The notes under the pieces were generated by a model that saw only the letters and a list, made by a program, of their open reading frames with translations, was not told where the DNA came from and ran no database searches. A stretch of 64,000 nt of DNA. Origin: Herbidospora daliensis. Its GTDB lineage: Bacteria; Actinomycetota; Actinomycetes; Streptosporangiales; Streptosporangiaceae. Of this stretch, positions 43,336-52,375 are shown piece by piece; positions within the stretch are counted from its first letter, which is position 1, and every line of letters starts with the position of its first letter. Position numbers and translations under genes: made by a program. The DNA is taken from positions 1-64,000 of the forward strand of contig NZ_BBXF01000002.1 in NCBI RefSeq assembly GCF_001570585.1. The letters run 5' to 3'.

Positions 43336-45261
43336 ATGAAGAGGAAGAAGGCCGAGCACTACGACCGGCTGACCCATCCCCTGGTGCGCGAGAACGGTGT
43401 GCTGCGGCGGGCCACCTGGGATGAGGCGCTCGACCGGGCGGCCGAGGGTTTCCGGCGCAACGTCGCGGCCCACGGGCCCGACGCGTTCGCCATGTTGTCG
43501 TGCGCCCGGTCGACCAACGAGATGAACTACATCGGGCAGAAGTTCACCCGCGTGGTCATCGGCACCAACAACGTCGACTCGTGCAACCGCACCTGCCACG
43601 CCCCGAGCGTGGCCGGCCTGTCGGCCGTCTTCGGCAGCGGCGGCGGCACCTCCTCCTACCAGGAGGTCGAAGAGGCCGACGTGATCCTGATGTGGGGCTC
43701 GGCGGCCCGCAACGCCCACCCCATCTTCTTCCAGCACGTCCTCAAGGGCATCCGCAAGGGCGCCAAGATGTTCGCCGTCGACCCCCGCCGGACCGGCACC
43801 GCCCAGTGGGCCGACCGCTGGCTGGGCCTCAACGTCGGCACCGACATCCCACTCGCCCACGCCGTGGCGCGCGAGATCATCCACGCGGGGCTCCACAACA
43901 CCACCTTCATCGAGCGCGCCACCGAGGGCTTCGCCGAATACGCCGCCAGCGTCGAACCGTGGACGTTGTCGGCGGCCGAGCAGGTCACCGGCGTGCCCGC
44001 CGAGGCGATCCGCGAGATGGCCCACGCCTACGCCCGCGCCGACCGCGCGCAGCTGGTCTGGACCCTCGGCATCACCGAGCACCACAACGCCACCGACAAC
44101 GTGCGCGCCCTCATCAACCTGTCCCTGCTGACCGGCCACGTCGGCCGCTACGGCTCGGGCCTGTCGCCGCTGCGCGGCCAGAACAACGTGCAGGGCGGCG
44201 GCGACATGGGCGCCATCCCCAACCGGCTCCCCGGTTTCCAAGACATCCTCGACCCCGCGATCCGGGCCCGCTTCGAGGCGGCGTGGCAGGTGCCCATCCA
44301 GCCCCGCTACGGCCTCAACCTGACCGAGATGCTCGAGGCCATGGCCGAGGGCGAGGTCACCACCTGCTACCTGATCGGCGAGAACCCGGTCCAGTCCGAG
44401 GCCGACTCGCTGAGCTGCATCAAACGGCTCAGCATGCTCGACCACCTCGTCGTCCAGGACATCTTCCTGACCAAGACGGCCCAGATGGCCGACGTGGTGC
44501 TGCCCGCCGGGGCGGCCTGGTGCGAGTCCGACGGCACCTTCACCAACAGCGAGCGCCGCGTCCAGCGGGTGCGTGCCGCGCTGGTGCCGCCGGGCGAGGC
44601 CCGCGACGACATCTGGATCCTGTGTGAGCTGGCCCGCCGGCTCGGCCACGAATGGAAGTACGACGGCTCGGAAGAGGTCTGGGACGAACTGCGTTCGGTC
44701 TCGCCCGCCCACTACGGCATGACCTACGAGCGGCTGGCCGAACACCAGGGCATCCAGTGGCCGTGCCCCTCGACCGAGGAGCTCGAACCGCCGTTCCTCC
44801 ACGGCCGGTTGTGGGAGACCGACCCGGAGAAACGCGGCCGCCTGGCGCCGTTCGCGATCCTGCGCCACTCACCACCGGTCGACCTGCTCGACGACGAATA
44901 CCCGCTCCGGCTCACCACCGGCCGCCGCCTCGACTCCTACAACACAGGGGTGCAGAGCTCCGGCTTCGCCTCCCCGCTGCGGCGCGGCGAGAACATCGAG
45001 TTGTCCCCCGAAGACGCCGCGAGCCTGGGCGTCTCCGCGGGCGAGGAGGTCCGCATCTCCTCACGGCGGGGCACCGTCGTGGCCCCCGTCTACATCGACC
45101 CGGCGCTGCGTCCCGGCCTTGTCTTCATGACGATGCACTTCCCCGACGAGGTCGACACCAACGCCCTGACGATCGAGGCGACCTGCCCGATCGCCGGGAC
45201 CGCGGAGTTCAAGGCCGCGGCGGTGCGCATCGACCGTCTTGTTCCCGCGAAGGCCGGGTGA
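43336..45261 (+). CDS. Formate dehydrogenase molybdopterin subunit, catalytic part lacking the N-terminal [4Fe-4S] domain
   Basis: Protein of 641 residues matching the bis-MGD-binding part of FdhF/FdsA. It begins at RLTHPLVRENGVLRRATWDEAL, which normally follows about 50 residues of [4Fe-4S] domain plus, in NAD-linked enzymes, further Fe-S domains. Cys87 in NRTCHAPSVAGL replaces the Sec/Cys that binds Mo; MGD-binding segments VDPRRTGTAQWADRWLGL and LRGQNNVQGGGDMG and the C-terminal MTMHFPD...TNALT are present. The missing domain is found at the end of the protein at 47128-47994. ATG 43336 follows GGATGAGG. It oxidises formate to CO2. Confidence 0.9.
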   Translation: MKRKKAEHYDRLTHPLVRENGVLRRATWDEALDRAAEGFRRNVAAHGPDAFAMLSCARSTNEMNYIGQKFTRVVIGTNNVDSCNRTCHAPSVAGLSAVFGSGGGTSSYQEVEEADVILMWGSAARNAHPIFFQHVLKGIRKGAKMFAVDPRRTGTAQWADRWLGLNVGTDIPLAHAVAREIIHAGLHNTTFIERATEGFAEYAASVEPWTLSAAEQVTGVPAEAIREMAHAYARADRAQLVWTLGITEHHNATDNVRALINLSLLTGHVGRYGSGLSPLRGQNNVQGGGDMGAIPNRLPGFQDILDPAIRARFEAAWQVPIQPRYGLNLTEMLEAMAEGEVTTCYLIGENPVQSEADSLSCIKRLSMLDHLVVQDIFLTKTAQMADVVLPAGAAWCESDGTFTNSERRVQRVRAALVPPGEARDDIWILCELARRLGHEWKYDGSEEVWDELRSVSPAHYGMTYERLAEHQGIQWPCPSTEELEPPFLHGRLWETDPEKRGRLAPFAILRHSPPVDLLDDEYPLRLTTGRRLDSYNTGVQSSGFASPLRRGENIELSPEDAASLGVSAGEEVRISSRRGTVVAPVYIDPALRPGLVFMTMHFPDEVDTNALTIEATCPIAGTAEFKAAAVRIDRLVPAKAG

Positions 45262-45268
45262 CCGACGC

Positions 45269-47131
45269 ATGGATCTTCGGTTCCGCGACGCCGAACCGAC
45301 CGCCGAGGAGCGCGCCGCAGTCGACGCGCTCCTCGGAGCGCCGTCGTCCGCCTGGGACGGCGGCGACCGCACCGAGTTCGACCTGCGGTTCGCCACGCAG
45401 GCCCCCCGGGTCGCCCGCGACCGCCGCGACCTGCTGCTGCCCGCCCTCCACGCGGTCAACGACCGGGTGGGCTGGATCAGCGAGGGCACGCTCGACTACA
45501 TCTGCCGCCGCCTGACCATCCCGCCCGCCGAGGCCTATTCGGTGGCGACCTTCTACTCGCTGTTCTCCGTCAAGCCCCGCCAGGCCCGGGTGCTCCACGT
45601 CTGCACCGACCTCGCGTGCGCCGCCAAGGGCGCCGAGGCGGTCCGCCGCGACGTCGAGGAGCGCTTCGGCCCTCCCGGGGTGTCGTGGCAGCCGAGCCCG
45701 TGCCTGGGCCTGTGCGAACGCGCCCCGGCCGCCCTGGCGATCGAGGCGGGCGATCCCCCGGTCAACGCGGTCTACGGGCCGTGCTCCGTCGGGCAAGACT
45801 GGCCGGCCACGACCGAGGAGCCTCCGGTCGAGGCCGCGGTGCCGCAGACCCGGCCGCGCCGCGACGAAGCATCGGTCTCGGATGACGGCGGCGGGTCCGG
45901 GCCCGACGGTCTGGTCCTGCTCCGGCGCATCGGCGTCGTCGATCCCCTGAGCCTCGACGACTACCGGGCCACCGGCGGCTACACCGGCTTACGCCGGGCC
46001 TTCGAGCTCGGCCCCACCGGGGTCATCCGCGAGGTCCTGGAGTCGGGGCTGGTCGGGCGCGGCGGCGCGGCCTTTCCCACCGGCCGCAAGTGGGAGGCGA
46101 CCGCCCGCCAGCTCGACCGTCCCCACTACCTCGTCTGCAACGCCGACGAGAGCGAGCCGGGCACCTTCAAAGACCGGGTCCTGATGGAGGGCGACCCGTT
46201 CGCCCTGATCGAGGCCATGACCATCGCGGGCTACGCCAACGGCTGCGCCCTCGGCTACCTCTATCTCCGGGGCGAATACCCGCGTGCGCTTCGGCGGCTG
46301 GAGAACGCGATCACCGTCGCGCGGTCGCGGGGGCTGCTCGGCGACGACATCCTCGGCCAGGGATTCTCGTTCGACATCGAGATCCGGCGCGGCGCCGGGG
46401 CCTACATCTGCGGCGAGGAGACCGCGATCTTCAACTCGATCGAGGGGTTCCGGGGCGAGCCGCGCACCAAGCCCCCGTTCCCGGTGGAGAAGGGCCTGTT
46501 CGGCAAGCCCACGGTCGTCAACAACGTCGAGACCCTGGTCAACGTGCCCCACATCCTCGAGATGGGCGCCGCCGCCTACGCGGCCGTCGGCACCTCGTCG
46601 TCGACCGGCACCAAGTTGTTCTGCGTCTCGGGCACGGTCGAGCGGCCGGGCATCTACGAGGTCCCGTTCGGCGCCACCCTGCGCGACCTGCTCGACCTCG
46701 CCGGCGGCGCGACCGGTGAGCTCCGGGCGGTCCTGCTCGGCGGCGCGGCCGGGGCGTTCGTCAGGGCCGACGAGCTCGACATCCCGCTGACGTTCGAGGG
46801 CACCCGCGCCGCCGGGGCCACCCTCGGTTCCGGGGTGGTGCTGGTGCTGAACGACACCGTCGAGCTGCCCGGCGTGCTGCTGCGCATCGCCGAGTTCTTC
46901 CGCGACGAGTCGTGCGGCCAGTGTGTGCCCTGCCGGGTCGGCACGGTCCGCCAGGAGGAGGCCCTCCACCGGCTCTCCAAGCGGCGTGACGAGGGTGATC
47001 TGGTGCTGCTGCGCGAGGTGGGCCAGGCCATGCGCGACGCCTCGATCTGCGGCCTGGGCCAGACCGCCTGGAACGCCGTCGAATCGGCCATCGACCGGCT
47101 TGGTGTGTTCACCGCTAAGGAGAGCTCATGA
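45269..47131 (+). CDS. Formate dehydrogenase NAD-reducing diaphorase subunit (NuoE-NuoF fusion)
   Basis: Protein of 620 residues. The first 160 form a NuoE-like thioredoxin fold with [2Fe-2S] ligands Cys112, Cys117, Cys145 and Cys149. After an acidic linker (about 185-215) comes NuoF: FMN/NAD loop GRGGAAFPTGRKW, ESEPGTFKDR, GAYICGEETA, and the [4Fe-4S] motif SCGQCVPCR with a last Cys in SICGLG. The FdsG and FdsB roles are thus fused, as in HoxF. It receives electrons from the Fe-S subunit and reduces NAD+. It lies between the two halves of the catalytic subunit and overlaps the next gene by 4 nt. Confidence 0.92.
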   Translation: MDLRFRDAEPTAEERAAVDALLGAPSSAWDGGDRTEFDLRFATQAPRVARDRRDLLLPALHAVNDRVGWISEGTLDYICRRLTIPPAEAYSVATFYSLFSVKPRQARVLHVCTDLACAAKGAEAVRRDVEERFGPPGVSWQPSPCLGLCERAPAALAIEAGDPPVNAVYGPCSVGQDWPATTEEPPVEAAVPQTRPRRDEASVSDDGGGSGPDGLVLLRRIGVVDPLSLDDYRATGGYTGLRRAFELGPTGVIREVLESGLVGRGGAAFPTGRKWEATARQLDRPHYLVCNADESEPGTFKDRVLMEGDPFALIEAMTIAGYANGCALGYLYLRGEYPRALRRLENAITVARSRGLLGDDILGQGFSFDIEIRRGAGAYICGEETAIFNSIEGFRGEPRTKPPFPVEKGLFGKPTVVNNVETLVNVPHILEMGAAAYAAVGTSSSTGTKLFCVSGTVERPGIYEVPFGATLRDLLDLAGGATGELRAVLLGGAAGAFVRADELDIPLTFEGTRAAGATLGSGVVLVLNDTVELPGVLLRIAEFFRDESCGQCVPCRVGTVRQEEALHRLSKRRDEGDLVLLREVGQAMRDASICGLGQTAWNAVESAIDRLGVFTAKESS

Positions 47132-47994
47132 GCGTCCCCCTGCGTCCGCCACGGCGGCTCATCGAGATCACCGTCGACGGCGAGGCGATGCGCGTCCCCG
47201 AAGGCGACACCCTGCTCGACGCCTGCCAGACGGCCGGGAAGGACATCCCGACCCTCTGTTACGGCGACACCCTCAACCCGAAGAACGCCTGCCGGGTCTG
47301 CGTCGTCGAGGTCGAGGGCGCCCGCACCCTCGCCCCGGCGTGCTCCCGCAAGGCCGAGCCCGGCATGGTGGTGAAGACCGATTCCGACCGGGCCCGCCAC
47401 AGCCGCAAGGTGGTGCTGGAGCTGCTCGGCTCCTCGGTCGACCTGTCGACCACGCCGAACGCCAAGGAGTGGATGGCCGAATACGGCGCCGACCCGGCCC
47501 GCTTCGGCGAAGACGCCGCGACCGTCGCCGAGCCCCCGAAGGTCGACAACGACCTCTACGTGCGCGACTACGCGAAGTGCATCCTGTGCTACAAGTGCGT
47601 CGACGCGTGCGGCGAGCAGTGGCAGAACTCCTTCGCCATCTCGGTCGCCGGGCGCGGCTTCGACGCCACGATCTCGACCGAGTTCGACGCCCCGCTGACC
47701 GACTCGGCCTGCGTGTTCTGCGGCAACTGCGTCGAGGTCTGCCCGACGGGGGCCCTGTCGTTCAAGAACGAGTTCGACATGCGCGAGGCCGGCACCTGGG
47801 CCGAAGACCGCCAGACCCAGACCACCACGATCTGCAGCTACTGCGGCGTGGGCTGCAACCTGACCCTCCACGTGCAGGACAACACGATCGTGAAGGTCAC
47901 CTCACCCCACGACAACCCGGTGACCCACGGCAACCTGTGCATCAAGGGGCGGTTCGGCTTCCAGCACGTCCAGAACGTGGCCTCCGATGGCTGA
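47128..47994 (+). CDS. Formate dehydrogenase Fe-S subunit carrying the missing N-terminal domain of the catalytic subunit
   Basis: Protein of 288 residues. Residues 10-90 are a [2Fe-2S] ferredoxin domain (Cys44, 55, 58, 72); 140-210 hold two [4Fe-4S] clusters (Cys151, 154, 157, 161 and Cys195, 198, 201, 205); 230-285 are the [4Fe-4S] domain that normally opens the molybdopterin subunit (CSYCGVGC, Cys236, 239, 243, then NLCIKGRFGF with Cys271). It stops just where the catalytic subunit at 43336 begins in homologous full-length FdsA proteins. AAGGAGA precedes ATG 47128. The electron path from Mo to FMN must therefore cross a polypeptide boundary. Confidence 0.92.
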   Translation: MSVPLRPPRRLIEITVDGEAMRVPEGDTLLDACQTAGKDIPTLCYGDTLNPKNACRVCVVEVEGARTLAPACSRKAEPGMVVKTDSDRARHSRKVVLELLGSSVDLSTTPNAKEWMAEYGADPARFGEDAATVAEPPKVDNDLYVRDYAKCILCYKCVDACGEQWQNSFAISVAGRGFDATISTEFDAPLTDSACVFCGNCVEVCPTGALSFKNEFDMREAGTWAEDRQTQTTTICSYCGVGCNLTLHVQDNTIVKVTSPHDNPVTHGNLCIKGRFGFQHVQNVASDG

Positions 47995-48020
47995 GCCGCC
48001 GACCCCCTCCGCCGACAGGA

Positions 48021-48037
48021 AGGCGGCCAAGCCGCCT
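48021..48037 (+). other. Short hairpin between the Fe-S subunit gene and fdhD
   Basis: AGGCGGC and GCCGCCT form a 7-bp stem with a 3-nt loop. It lies in the 86-nt gap before fdhD without a U tract; it may stabilise the upstream mRNA end or attenuate fdhD. Confidence 0.45.
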
Positions 48038-48080
48038 GACGGCACCTGGCTCGCGTCACGGGTCCCGGCGGGGTGGCGGC

Positions 48081-48911
48081 GTGGGTAGGGTCACCGTGCA
48101 GCGGCGCATATTGCGGATCCGGGAGGCCGGGCCGAGTCACCGGGTCGACTCGCTGGCCGCCGAGGAGCCGCTGGAGATCCGGCTCAACGGCAAGCCGCTC
48201 ACCATCACGATGCGCACCCCCGGCGACGACTTCGACCTGGCGGCCGGGTTCCTCGTCAGCGAGGGCGTCATCGGCGAGGCGGGCGACATCGAGGCCATCC
48301 GCTACTGCGCGGGGGCCCTGGAGAACGGCCTGAACACCTACAACGTGCTCGACGTGCGGCTCACGACGGGCGTGAACCCGCCGGCCACCTCGCTGGAGCG
48401 CAACTTCTACACGACCTCGTCGTGCGGGGTCTGCGGGAAGGCCTCGCTCGACGCGGTCCGGACCGTCGCGCGGTGGGAGGTGGCCCCCGACGACGTCACC
48501 TTCTCCGAGGAGGTCATCGCCGAGTTGCCCGAGAGGCTGCGTACCGCCCAGAAGGTGTTCGACCGGACCGGCGGCCTGCACGCCGCCGGGCTGTTCACGC
48601 CGAGCGGGCGGGCGCTGGCGGTCAGGGAGGACGTCGGGCGGCACAACGCGGTCGACAAGCTCGTCGGGTGGGCGCTGCGCGACGGCCGGCTGCCCCTTCG
48701 GCAAACGGCGCTCATGGTGTCGGGCAGGGCCTCGTTCGAACTCGTCCAGAAGGCCGTCATGGCGGGCGTTCCGGTGCTGGCAGCGGTGTCGGCGCCGTCA
48801 AGCTTGGCGGTGGAACTGGCCGCCGAGTCCGGGTTGACCCTGCTCGGGTTCGTGCGTGGCCGGTCCATGAACGTCTACTCCGGAGAGGAGCGGATCAGCG
48901 CGTCATCATGA
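48081..48911 (+). CDS. fdhD: Formate dehydrogenase accessory sulfurtransferase
   Basis: Protein of 276 residues. The active-site motif SSCGVCGKASLD holds the two Cys used to pass sulfur from a desulfurase to the molybdenum cofactor; PLEIRLNGKP, TPGDDFDLAAGFLVSEG and VREDVGRHNAVDKL are further FdhD features. The sulfo ligand on Mo is essential for formate dehydrogenase activity. GTG 48081 gives the usual N-terminus; no strong ribosome site is seen. It is the last gene of the formate dehydrogenase operon. Confidence 0.93.
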   Translation: MGRVTVQRRILRIREAGPSHRVDSLAAEEPLEIRLNGKPLTITMRTPGDDFDLAAGFLVSEGVIGEAGDIEAIRYCAGALENGLNTYNVLDVRLTTGVNPPATSLERNFYTTSSCGVCGKASLDAVRTVARWEVAPDDVTFSEEVIAELPERLRTAQKVFDRTGGLHAAGLFTPSGRALAVREDVGRHNAVDKLVGWALRDGRLPLRQTALMVSGRASFELVQKAVMAGVPVLAAVSAPSSLAVELAAESGLTLLGFVRGRSMNVYSGEERISASS

Positions 48912-48963
48912 GATCGCCGCCCGAGGCCAGGGGCATGGCCGGTGGCGTCTTCACGATGGCGGA

Positions 48964-49010
48964 CGGGATGCCGGCCGGCGACACTTCGCCCCCTCGCCAC
49001 CGGCATCCCG
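48964..49010 (+). terminator. Hairpin after fdhD
   Basis: CGGGATGCCGG (48964-48974) and CCGGCATCCCG (49000-49010) form a perfect 11-bp stem with a 25-nt loop, 53 nt after the stop codon. No U tract follows. It probably ends the formate dehydrogenase transcript. Confidence 0.6.
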
Positions 49011-49123
49011 AATGCCACATTTCGCCCTGTACGTGAACTTTAAAATCTCTTAGCCGTCTTCGCCCTCACCTAAGGGGATCACTCTCCGTGTCAATGACAT
49101 GACTTATCGGAGGGGCACCAGAG

Positions 49124-50143
49124 ATGAGAGCCGCGGCGACTGTCGGATTGATCGTGCTGGCCGGGTGTGTGGCATGTGGCGCCAACCAAGGTCAGAAGCC
49201 CGCTTCGGCGGTCGAGGTCAAACCGGCCGCCATCAAGCCGGTGAGCGCGGCCAACGCGAAGGCGGTCAAGGCCAACGAACTGGGTCAGATCCCGGTGCTG
49301 ATGTACCACCGCATCATCGAGAACCCGACCACCCAGGACGACCGCACGCCCAAGCAGTTCCGCACCGAACTCGACCGGCTGGCCAAGGAAGGCTACGTGC
49401 CGATCACCGCCGCCGAGTACGTGACCGGGAAGATCGACATTCCGGCCGGGAAGCACCCGGTCGTGCTGACCTTCGACGACTCGTCGCCGTCGCAGGTCAC
49501 CCTCGACGGGACCGGCACCCCCGCCAAGGACACGGCGGTGGCGATCCTGCTCGAAGCGGGCGCGAAGCACCCGGGCTTCCGCCCGGTGGCGACCTTCTAC
49601 GTGACGCGCGACATGTTCGGCAAGAGCAGCCCGTCGGAGCAGGCGCAGATCGTCGCCTGGCTGAAGCAGCACGGCATGGAACTCGGCAACCACACGAAGG
49701 ACCACACGAACCTGATGGGCAAGCCCAAGCAGGTCGTGCTCGACGAGGTCACCGCCGGGCACAAGCTGATCACCGACCTCAACGGCGGCGAGGTCGTCAC
49801 CTTCGCGCTCCCCTACGGCAACCAGCCGAAGACCAAGGAGTGGGCGCTCAAGGGCTCCGACAAGGGGGTGAAGTACAACTACTCCGGCGTGTTCCTGGCG
49901 GGCTACATGCCGGCCCAGTCGCCGTTCAGCGGCGCGTTCGACCCGCTGGGCATCCCGCGCATCCGGTCGATGGACAAGAAGGGCGACTGCGCGAAGTTCT
50001 GCTCGACGGGGTGGCTCGACTGGCTGAAGGACAACCCGGGCGAGCGCTACACCAGTGACGGCGACGCGCGCACGGTCGCGTTCCCGAAGTTCCAGGAGAC
50101 GATGCTGGCGCCGAGCGCCAAGACAAAGGCACTCGCCTATTAA
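49124..50143 (+). CDS. Secreted polysaccharide deacetylase lipoprotein (NodB family)
   Basis: Protein of 339 residues. Signal sequence ending VLAGC gives a lipidated Cys15. A NodB homology domain spans about 55-250: catalytic TFDDSSP (Asp118, Asp119) and the metal-binding His pair in GNHTKDHTN, later FALPYGNQP. The family removes acetyl or acyl groups from peptidoglycan or other glycans outside the membrane. GGAGGGG lies upstream of ATG 49124. It is followed by another envelope gene, an L,D-transpeptidase, in the same direction 69 nt later. Confidence 0.88.
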   Translation: MRAAATVGLIVLAGCVACGANQGQKPASAVEVKPAAIKPVSAANAKAVKANELGQIPVLMYHRIIENPTTQDDRTPKQFRTELDRLAKEGYVPITAAEYVTGKIDIPAGKHPVVLTFDDSSPSQVTLDGTGTPAKDTAVAILLEAGAKHPGFRPVATFYVTRDMFGKSSPSEQAQIVAWLKQHGMELGNHTKDHTNLMGKPKQVVLDEVTAGHKLITDLNGGEVVTFALPYGNQPKTKEWALKGSDKGVKYNYSGVFLAGYMPAQSPFSGAFDPLGIPRIRSMDKKGDCAKFCSTGWLDWLKDNPGERYTSDGDARTVAFPKFQETMLAPSAKTKALAY

Positions 50144-50212
50144 AAGATCATCTTTCCATCAAGATCGCCTAAGTCCGGTCTGTCCGGGGATCGTCGTGGG
50201 AATTTCGCCCCC

Positions 50213-52018
50213 ATGCGGACATATATGGTCGTCGGCCTCGGATTCGGGCTGGCGCTGATCACCGGGTCGGCGGCCTTCGCCGACTCGGCGGATAGAGAGC
50301 ACGGCCACCAAGCCGTGAAGGACCGGCACCACAAGCACGTACAGGAGAACAAGCAGCACGGGCGCCCGACCGTGCACCGTGACCACACACGGGACCGGCG
50401 CCCGGTTGCCACCCGCGCCCACGGCACGGCCGAACGACGCTCGACCGCGACCCTCGGCACCGCCGCCACGACGAACCGGCAGGCGGCCCGCACGGGCGCC
50501 CAGCGCCGCGCGCTCCACGACGCGACGGCCAACCGCGCGGCCCTGCTCGCCGCGCACCAACGGGCGAACCAGGCCGCCATGCACCAGCGCCAACGCGCGA
50601 CTTCGGCCGCCGGGCACCAGCACGCCGCCCTGAACGCGGCCACCGCCCGCGCCTTCACCCGCCTGGCCGGCCAGCAGACGACGACACAACGACGCGCGGC
50701 CCCGAACACGACGACGGGCCGCACCATCAGCGGCGCGGCCGTCCAGCGCGCCGCCTACGGGCGCGCGGTCCACGCCCAGGCGAACCACCGGCGCTCGGCG
50801 GACATCCGCAGACACCCCGACGGCCGCCGGCACATGCGCTTCCACTACGCCGACCGCCCGGAGATGCGCGCCCGCCACCATGAAGGGGACCGCGAGCGAC
50901 ATCACGACGGCGACCGCCCACACGACCACGCCCGCCACCACGACATGCAGAACAGGCACCACGACGGCCACGACGGGCAAGGCCGGCATCACGAAGGGCA
51001 GCGCGACGCTTTCGGCAGGCACCACGACTCACACGACAGGCGCCACGACCTGCCCAACGGCCATCACCACGACCACGGCCGCCAGCACGACATGCGCGGC
51101 GACCACGACGGGCACCGCGGCCACCACGACGGGCCACGCAACACGCCCGGCAGGCACCACGACTCACACGACAGACAGCACGACCTGCGCAACGGCCACC
51201 ACGACGCAGACGGCCGTCGCAACGGCCACCATGAAGCACACGGCCGCCACCACGACGCACACGGCCGTCACCACGACCACCCCGTCGCCCATCACGGTCA
51301 CGCCAACGCGCACGCCCACCACGCCGCTCATCACGCCGTCCACCACGGCACGCACCACGCCCGCCCGGCCGCCCACCAGCGCCACCAGCGCCCCCGCCGT
51401 CCCGAGGTCATGAAGTTCGGGGACAAGAGTCACCAGATCCGCGCCATGAAACAGCGCCTGCGGCAGCTCGGTTTCGACTCCGGCGTCGACGACGGCCGTT
51501 ACGGCGAGACGACCCGTTACGCCGTCTGGGCCTTCCAGAAGGTCAACGGCCTCCGGATGACCAACCGCATCGACCGGGACACCATGTGGGCGCTGCACCA
51601 CCCGCGCCGCGTCAAGCCGCTGGTCCGGCCGAAGCTCACCAACCGGGTCGAGATCGACGTCCGGCGGCAGCTGATGACCATCTGGCGTGACGGCAAGCCC
51701 GATCTCACGACCCACATCTCCACGGGCGCGAACCGGTCGTACTGCGACAACGGGCACTGCGGTTTCGCCCGCACCCCCGCGGGCGACTTCCGGGCGGGGA
51801 CGCGGGCGCCGGGCTGGACGACGAGTCCGCTTGGCACGATGTTCAACTCGATCTACTTCAACGGCGGCATCGCCATGCACGGATCCTCGGAGGTACCGAA
51901 ATATCCGGCCTCACACGGATGCATCCGGATTCCGATCCACACCTCGAAGATCATCTACGCCATGGTCACCGCGGGCGAACCGGTGCACGTCCGTGGCGCG
52001 CAGAGCAAGTACACCTAA
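50213..52018 (+). CDS. L,D-transpeptidase with a long His-rich region
   Basis: Protein of 601 residues: signal peptide (1-24, AFA-D), an Ala/Thr/Arg/His region (25-210), an extremely His-rich region (about 210-395) built on HHD, HDG, RHH and DSHDR motifs, a peptidoglycan-binding domain (400-465; GDKSHQIRAMKQRLRQLGF), and a YkuD transpeptidase domain (480-595) with HGSSEVPKYPASHGC, catalytic Cys570. The transpeptidase forms 3-3 crosslinks in peptidoglycan. The His tract could bind Zn, Ni or Cu or form a pH-sensitive linker. No strong ribosome site precedes ATG 50213. Confidence 0.88.
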   Translation: MRTYMVVGLGFGLALITGSAAFADSADREHGHQAVKDRHHKHVQENKQHGRPTVHRDHTRDRRPVATRAHGTAERRSTATLGTAATTNRQAARTGAQRRALHDATANRAALLAAHQRANQAAMHQRQRATSAAGHQHAALNAATARAFTRLAGQQTTTQRRAAPNTTTGRTISGAAVQRAAYGRAVHAQANHRRSADIRRHPDGRRHMRFHYADRPEMRARHHEGDRERHHDGDRPHDHARHHDMQNRHHDGHDGQGRHHEGQRDAFGRHHDSHDRRHDLPNGHHHDHGRQHDMRGDHDGHRGHHDGPRNTPGRHHDSHDRQHDLRNGHHDADGRRNGHHEAHGRHHDAHGRHHDHPVAHHGHANAHAHHAAHHAVHHGTHHARPAAHQRHQRPRRPEVMKFGDKSHQIRAMKQRLRQLGFDSGVDDGRYGETTRYAVWAFQKVNGLRMTNRIDRDTMWALHHPRRVKPLVRPKLTNRVEIDVRRQLMTIWRDGKPDLTTHISTGANRSYCDNGHCGFARTPAGDFRAGTRAPGWTTSPLGTMFNSIYFNGGIAMHGSSEVPKYPASHGCIRIPIHTSKIIYAMVTAGEPVHVRGAQSKYT

Positions 52019-52023
52019 GGCGG

Positions 52024-52305
52024 TCAGTTCTGATAGGGATCGTGCTCGGCGAGGAGCCGGTCGAGTCTCGCCTGGTCGACCCGGGCCACCACGGCCGACT
52101 CCTCCTGCCGGTCGCGCACCACCTTGGCCAGCGTGAACGTCGCGGTCACCAGGTAGAAGACCCCGACGGCGAAGAACGACCTGATCCAGGGGTCGACGGG
52201 CAGGTAGGCGACCCCCAGTGTGAGGGCGCCGAGCGCCAGCCCGAACGAGATGACGGACTGCGCGAAATAGGCGGATGTGGTCTTGTTTGGCACGGGCTTG
52301 TTCAT
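52024..52305 (-). CDS. YiaA/YiaB-family two-helix inner membrane protein
   Basis: Protein of 93 residues starting MNKPVPNKTTSAYFAQSVISFG, with two hydrophobic helices (15-35 and 45-65) joined by LPVDPWIRSFF, then a charged amphipathic tail (RDRQEESAVVARVDQARLDRLL). This matches the small YiaA/YiaB domain, whose function is unknown. The start at 52305 is chosen over upstream in-frame ATG codons, which fall in the divergent gene. It is convergent with the transpeptidase gene, 5 nt away. Confidence 0.82.
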   Translation of the reverse strand: MNKPVPNKTTSAYFAQSVISFGLALGALTLGVAYLPVDPWIRSFFAVGVFYLVTATFTLAKVVRDRQEESAVVARVDQARLDRLLAEHDPYQN

Positions 52306-52375
52306 GGGGCAATGCTGGAGGCCCAGCCCGGGGCCGGACCTGAGCCCGCCATCCCAAGTTACCGGTGAGTAGCAC

